DNA from: Siphonodentalium dalli | Lineage: Eukaryota; Mollusca; Scaphopoda; Gadilida; Siphonodentaliidae | Assembly (NCBI GenBank): GCA_032622095.1 | Contig: CP136066.1 | Span: 50,688,911-50,752,910, forward strand | Reading direction: 5' to 3' | DNA length: 64,000 bases | Shown here: in pieces, positions 62,601-64,000 of the stretch | Numbering within the stretch: the stretch's first letter is position 1 | Layout of the letters: every line of letters begins with the position of its first letter | The notes under the pieces: model-generated | What the model saw: only the letters and a program-made list of their open reading frames with translations | Told to the model about the DNA's origin: nothing | Databases searched by the model: none | Translations under genes and position numbers: made by a program

Positions 62601-64000
62601 AAGCTGTAAATGATTGACAATACAACATGAATTTCACTATCCGTAATCTGTAAATGATTGACAATACAACATGAATTTCACTCTCTGTAAGCTGTAAATG
62701 ATTGACAATACAACATGAATTTCACTATCCGTAAGCTGTAAATGATTGACAATACAACATGAATTTCACTCTCCGTAAGCTGTAAATGATTGACAATACA
62801 ACATGAATTTCACTATCTGTAAGCTGTAAATGATTGACAATACAACATGAATTTCACTCTCCGTAAGCTGTAAATGATTGACAATACAACATGAATTTCA
62901 CTATCTGTAAGCTGTTAATGATTGACAATACAACATGAATTTCACTATCTGTAAGCTGTAAATGATTGACAATACAACATGAATTTCTATCTGTAAGCTG
63001 TAAATGATTGACAATACAACATGAATTTCTATCTGTAAGCTGTAAATGATTAACAATACAACATGAATTTCACTATCCGTAAACTGTAAATGATTGACAA
63101 TACAACATGAATTTCACTATCTGTAAGCTGTAAATGATTGACAATACAACATGAATTTCACTATCCGTAAACTGTAAATGATTGACAATACAACATGAAT
63201 TTCACTATCTGTAAGCTGTAAATGATTGACAATACAACATGAATTTCACTCTCCGTAAGCTGTAAATGATTGACAATACAACATGAATTTCACTCTCCAT
63301 AAGCTGTAAATGATTGACAATACAACATGAATTTCACTCCGTAAGCTGTAAATGATTGACAATACAACATGAATTTCACTCTCCGTAAGCTGTTAATGAT
63401 TGACAATACAACATGAATTTCACTCTCCGTAAGCTGTAAATGATTGACAATACAACATGAATTTCTATCCGTAAGCTGTAAATGATTGACAATACAACAT
63501 GAATTTCTATCTGTAAGCTGTAAATGATTGACAATACAACATGAATTTCCATCTAAGCTGTAAATGATTGACAATACAACATGAATTTCTATCTGTAAGC
63601 TGTAAATGATTGACAATACAACATGAATTTCTATCTGTAAGCTGTAAATGATTGACAATACAACATGAATTTGTATCTGTAAGCTGTAAATGATTGACAA
63701 TACAACATGAATTTCTATCTGTAAGCTGTAAATGATTGACAATACAACATGAATTTCTATCTGTAAGCTGTAAATGATTGACAATACAACATGAATTTCT
63801 ATCTGTAAGCTGTAAATGATTGACAATACAACATGAATTTCTATCTGTAAGCTGTAAATGATTGACAATACAACATGAATTTCACTATCCGTAAGCTGTA
63901 AATGATTGACAATACAACAGTAATTTCACTCTCCGTAAGCTGTAAATGATTGACAATACAACATGAATTTCACTCTCCGTAAGCTGTAAATGATTGACAA
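29691..64000. repeat. Satellite array, 42-44 bp monomers, head to tail, irregular higher-order structure
   Basis: Continuous array to the right edge, all monomers in one orientation, roughly 790 copies by division. Core of the monomer: GTAAGCTGTAAATGATTGAC then AATACAACATGAATTT. Length classes: 42 bp (TTTCTATCTG), 44 bp (TTTCACTATCCG or TTTCACTCTCCG), 43 bp (GCTGTAATG), and a 37-bp form that lacks GTAAGCT. The first few units at the left edge are longer (TTTCAAACTATC). Rare variants recur in a fixed order, so blocks of many monomers have been duplicated. The marker GAACTTC occurs at 31899, 35908, 39912, 44194, 49074, 52902, 55694 and 59230. No gene lies in the array; open frames exist only because 42 is divisible by three. 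Confidence 0.98.
51200..56780. repeat. 2792-bp direct duplication of a satellite block
   Basis: Block around 51.2-53.9 kb is repeated at 54.0-56.7 kb. Markers CCATCTAAGC (52058, 54850) and GAACTTC (52902, 55694) are both exactly 2792 bp apart. Both copies share the same inner expansion of six 42-bp monomers and the private variant AAGCTTTAAATG (53177, 55969), which I did not see in the other blocks. The outer limits given are approximate. Confidence 0.85.

Noticed and set aside
30092-63868. Dozens of minus-strand open frames with a 14-residue repeat (SIIYSLQIEIHVVL)
   Set aside because: They exist only where 42-bp monomers run in series; 44- and 43-bp monomers break them. No start context, no family, purely a satellite by-product.
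29691-64000. CRISPR array
   Set aside because: Near-uniform head-to-tail monomers without unique spacers, in a eukaryotic intron with no cas genes.
29691-64000. TTGACA in each monomer as a bacterial -35 box
   Set aside because: Genome is an animal's; the motif is part of the repeat and no -10 partner logic applies.

Overview
This is a window of animal nuclear DNA, AT-rich and packed with repeats, from a marine-invertebrate-like genome. Reasons: spliced genes with GT-AG introns, a tRNA-derived SINE, DNA transposon remnants of several superfamilies, Helitron-like elements with tandem internal repeats, and a very large satellite. A mollusc is a reasonable guess, because tandem-repeat Helitron ('pearl'-type) elements and many TACATG runs are familiar there. 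The sequence does not prove a phylum.

Two real protein genes are present, head to head, each entering the window with its first six coding exons. On the minus strand (260-10725) is MCCC2, the beta (carboxyltransferase) subunit of mitochondrial 3-methylcrotonyl-CoA carboxylase (leucine breakdown). Six exons (135, 67, 85, 102, 128 and 113 bp) give 210 codons; the rest lies beyond the left edge. On the plus strand (11038-28978) is FAH, fumarylacetoacetase, the last enzyme of tyrosine breakdown. Its six exons (81, 111, 122, 50, 91 and 98 bp) give codons 1-184 plus one base and keep Asp126, Tyr128, His133, Arg142 and Tyr159 (human numbering). Only 312 bp separate the two start codons, so a shared bidirectional promoter for two amino-acid catabolic genes is likely.

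The introns are full of mobile elements: TTAA-flanked piggyBac-like MITEs built of nested hairpins, hAT-like elements with perfect 8-bp target duplications, TA-flanked (Tc1/mariner-like) elements, a SINE with a 12-bp target duplication, two abutting Helitron-like elements, and a decayed LINE 3' end. Several sit unusually close to splice sites: 28 bp from the acceptors of FAH exon 2 and MCCC2 exon 3, and directly on the +6 base of the FAH exon 5 donor. Two splice sites have been copied in tandem: the FAH exon 3 acceptor (about 75-bp units) and the MCCC2 exon 5 donor (49-bp units).

From about 29.69 kb to the right edge (>34.3 kb) the window is a single head-to-tail satellite of 42-44 bp monomers with an irregular 2.8-4.9 kb higher-order pattern. 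It starts 0.7 kb after FAH exon 6, so it appears to lie inside FAH intron 6. It contains no genes; the many open frames in it arise only because the 42-bp monomer is a multiple of three.
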